NCBI GenBank assembly: GCA_007127395.1
Contig: SKZL01000181.1
Coordinates: forward strand, 1-7,706
Length of the DNA stretch: 7,706 nucleotides
Source of the DNA: Balneolaceae bacterium
Lineage (GTDB): Bacteria > Bacteroidota > Rhodothermia > Balneolales > Balneolaceae
Direction of reading: 5' to 3'
Part shown: in pieces, positions 6,777 through 7,706 of the stretch
Layout of the letters: each line of letters starts with the position of its first letter
Numbering within the stretch: position 1 is the stretch's first letter
Notes under the pieces: model-generated
The model's database searches: none
The model's input: only the letters and a program-made list of their open reading frames with translations
What the model was told of the DNA's origin: nothing
Translations under genes and position numbers: made by a program

Positions 6777-6811
6777 TCGACTTATCAATTTTGCAATATA
6801 AAGAGAAAACC

Positions 6812-7255
6812 GTGAATACGATCAGTAACAAAACATACAATGCAACACCGTCCACTATAGAAAAAAAGTGGGTATTGGTTGATGCTGCAGATCAGACGTT
6901 GGGAAGGCTGAGTAGCAGAGTTGCGTCTATCCTTAGAGGAAAGAACAAACCTGAATTTACACCGCACATGGATACCGGCGATAACGTTGTTGTTATCAAT
7001 GCCGAAAAAGCAATCCTGACAGGTAAAAAAATGACGGATAAGCTCTATTTCCGTCACACCGGATATCCGGGTGGAGAGAAATTTACATCGGCAGAAGATA
7101 TGCTGAAAAAAGACCCTACTTCGCTAGTTCGTGCAGCGATTAAGGGAATGTTGCCGAAGAACAAACTTGGAAGAAAACTTCTGACAAACCTGCGTATTTA
7201 TGCCGGGCCGGTTCATCCGCACATTGCACAACAACCTGAAATTAAAGAGATTTAA
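6812..7255 (+). CDS. rplM: 50S ribosomal protein L13
   Basis: L13 is an early-assembly protein of the large ribosomal subunit that binds 23S rRNA. The 147-residue product shows the family core from about residue 18: KKWVLVDAADQTLGRLSS, the RGKNKPEFTPHMDTGDNVVVINAE stretch (split here as RGKNKPEFTP and GDNVVVINAE), the YFRHTGYPGG signature, the AIKGMLPKNKLGR helix and a C-terminal LRIYAGPVHPH. GTG 6812 is chosen because it gives the usual L13 length and a Bacteroidota-like N-terminal extension (MNTISNKTYNAT); upstream in-frame starts would add non-family sequence from the MITE-like element. The upstream AAGAGA is a weak ribosome-binding site. It is followed after 8 nt by rpsI, the near-universal L13-S9 pair. 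Confidence 0.97.
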   Translation: MNTISNKTYNATPSTIEKKWVLVDAADQTLGRLSSRVASILRGKNKPEFTPHMDTGDNVVVINAEKAILTGKKMTDKLYFRHTGYPGGEKFTSAEDMLKKDPTSLVRAAIKGMLPKNKLGRKLLTNLRIYAGPVHPHIAQQPEIKEI

Positions 7256-7263
7256 AATCTGAC

Positions 7264-7650
7264 ATGGCTCAAGAAAATTTTATTGGCCGAAGAAAAACCT
7301 CAACAGCCCGAATCTACATCAGTGAAGGTAAAGGTAATATTGTCGTAAACGGCAAGCCGATTGAGGAGTATTTTAATACAAAAGCCAGGCTTAATATAGC
7401 CAAGCTGCCACTTACAGTTACAGAACTGGATGGCAAATACGACGTAAAGGTAACAGTTCGCGGTGGAGGTGTCACCGGACAGGCCGGAGCAGTCTCTTTG
7501 GCACTTGCCAGGGCGATCGATTCAATGAATGAAGGGAAGCATGATATCCTGAAACAAAACGGACTTCTCACCAGAGACGATCGTATGGTTGAGCGTAAAA
7601 AATATGGCCAGCCGAAAGCACGGAAGAGATTCCAGTTTTCCAAGCGATAA
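7264..7650 (+). CDS. rpsI: 30S ribosomal protein S9
   Basis: S9 is a small-subunit protein whose basic C-terminal tail reaches the P-site tRNA. The 128-residue length is typical. The sequence shows the N-terminal GRRKTSTARIY motif, the central VRGGGVTGQAGAVSLALARA segment (split: VRGGGVTGQAG and AVSLALARA), LLTRDDRMVERKKYG and the ending KARKRFQFSKR, whose final SKR is the conserved tRNA-contacting tail. The gene begins 8 nt after the rplM stop, with no strong Shine-Dalgarno site, so translation is probably coupled to L13. In Bacteroidota relatives rpsB and tsf often follow; the window ends too soon to see. Confidence 0.98.
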   Translation: MAQENFIGRRKTSTARIYISEGKGNIVVNGKPIEEYFNTKARLNIAKLPLTVTELDGKYDVKVTVRGGGVTGQAGAVSLALARAIDSMNEGKHDILKQNGLLTRDDRMVERKKYGQPKARKRFQFSKR

Positions 7651-7656
7651 GTTTCG

Positions 7657-7670
7657 AGGTACAAGGTACA
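7657..7670. repeat. perfect heptamer pair AGGTACA
   Basis: Two identical tandem 7-mers begin six bases after the rpsI stop. It is another intergenic period-7 repeat, unrelated in sequence to those near 3352-3614. Confidence 0.6.
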
Positions 7671-7687
7671 GGGCGCATGGTTCAGGT

Positions 7688-7701
7688 GGGAATTTTTTCC
7701 C
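7688..7701 (+). terminator. possible hairpin downstream of rpsI
   Basis: GGGAA (7688-7692) and TTCCC (7697-7701) form a short stem with a TTTT loop. Only five bases follow before the window ends and they are not a T-tract, so this may be a terminator, a processing hairpin or chance. Confidence 0.25.
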
Positions 7702-7706
7702 GATCA

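Larger units (their letters stand above)
6358..6811. other. divergent intergenic region between acnA and rplM
   Basis: These 454 bases must hold the promoters for acnA (leftward) and rplM-rpsI (rightward). From left to right they contain the acnA Shine-Dalgarno site (6367-6372), a stretch to 6542 with several GAATAT words but no promoter I can call, a MITE-like element (6543-6669), and 142 bp of AT-rich DNA with the candidate rplM promoter. An open frame from 6608 into rplM crosses this region but does not look like protein. Confidence 0.7.

Noticed and set aside
6608..6811. In-frame ATG that would give L13 a 68-residue N-terminal extension
   Set aside because: The extension lies in the MITE-like element and AT-rich promoter DNA, shows no ribosomal protein character and exceeds the family length; the GTG at 6812 gives the normal protein.

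Overview
The window carries six protein genes and reads as chromosome from a moderate-GC bacterium of the Bacteroidota/Rhodothermota/Balneolota assemblage. A Balneolales-like marine or halophilic bacterium is my best guess. The reasons are the L13 and S9 sequences, weak or absent Shine-Dalgarno sites at several starts, a possible Bacteroidota-type promoter (TTG, 20 bp, TAttTTTt) before rplM, and intergenic DNA full of small palindromic and period-7 repeats. The taxon is inferred from sequence character alone, without any search.

Layout. 55-1212 (+): a lone AAA-14/DUF4143 ATPase, AT-richer than its neighbours. 1296-3310 (+): a two-gene unit of a class I SAM-dependent methyltransferase and a UbiH/PHBH-type FAD monooxygenase, probably a small tailoring cassette for an aromatic or polyketide-derived product. 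No scaffold-building enzyme is visible. 3311-3642: gene-free DNA between convergent genes, with tandem heptamers and a 107-bp palindromic repeat. 3643-6357 (-): acnA, aconitate hydratase of the TCA cycle. 6358-6811: divergent intergenic region holding a 127-bp MITE-like element with 18-bp terminal inverted repeats. 6812-7650 (+): rplM-rpsI, the conserved ribosomal protein L13-S9 operon. The last 56 bases hold another heptamer repeat and the start of an intergenic region.

The most unusual structure is at the methyltransferase/monooxygenase junction (1986-2188). A 48-bp unit holding a Shine-Dalgarno site, an ATG and the first 12 codons of the monooxygenase is repeated in tandem. Three complete 12-codon mini-ORFs, each closed by a TAA, precede the real start in the same frame. 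Each TAA runs straight into the Shine-Dalgarno site of the next copy. The array therefore looks like a chain of termination-reinitiation sites that arose by duplication of the gene's own 5' end, and it could tune monooxygenase translation through copy number.
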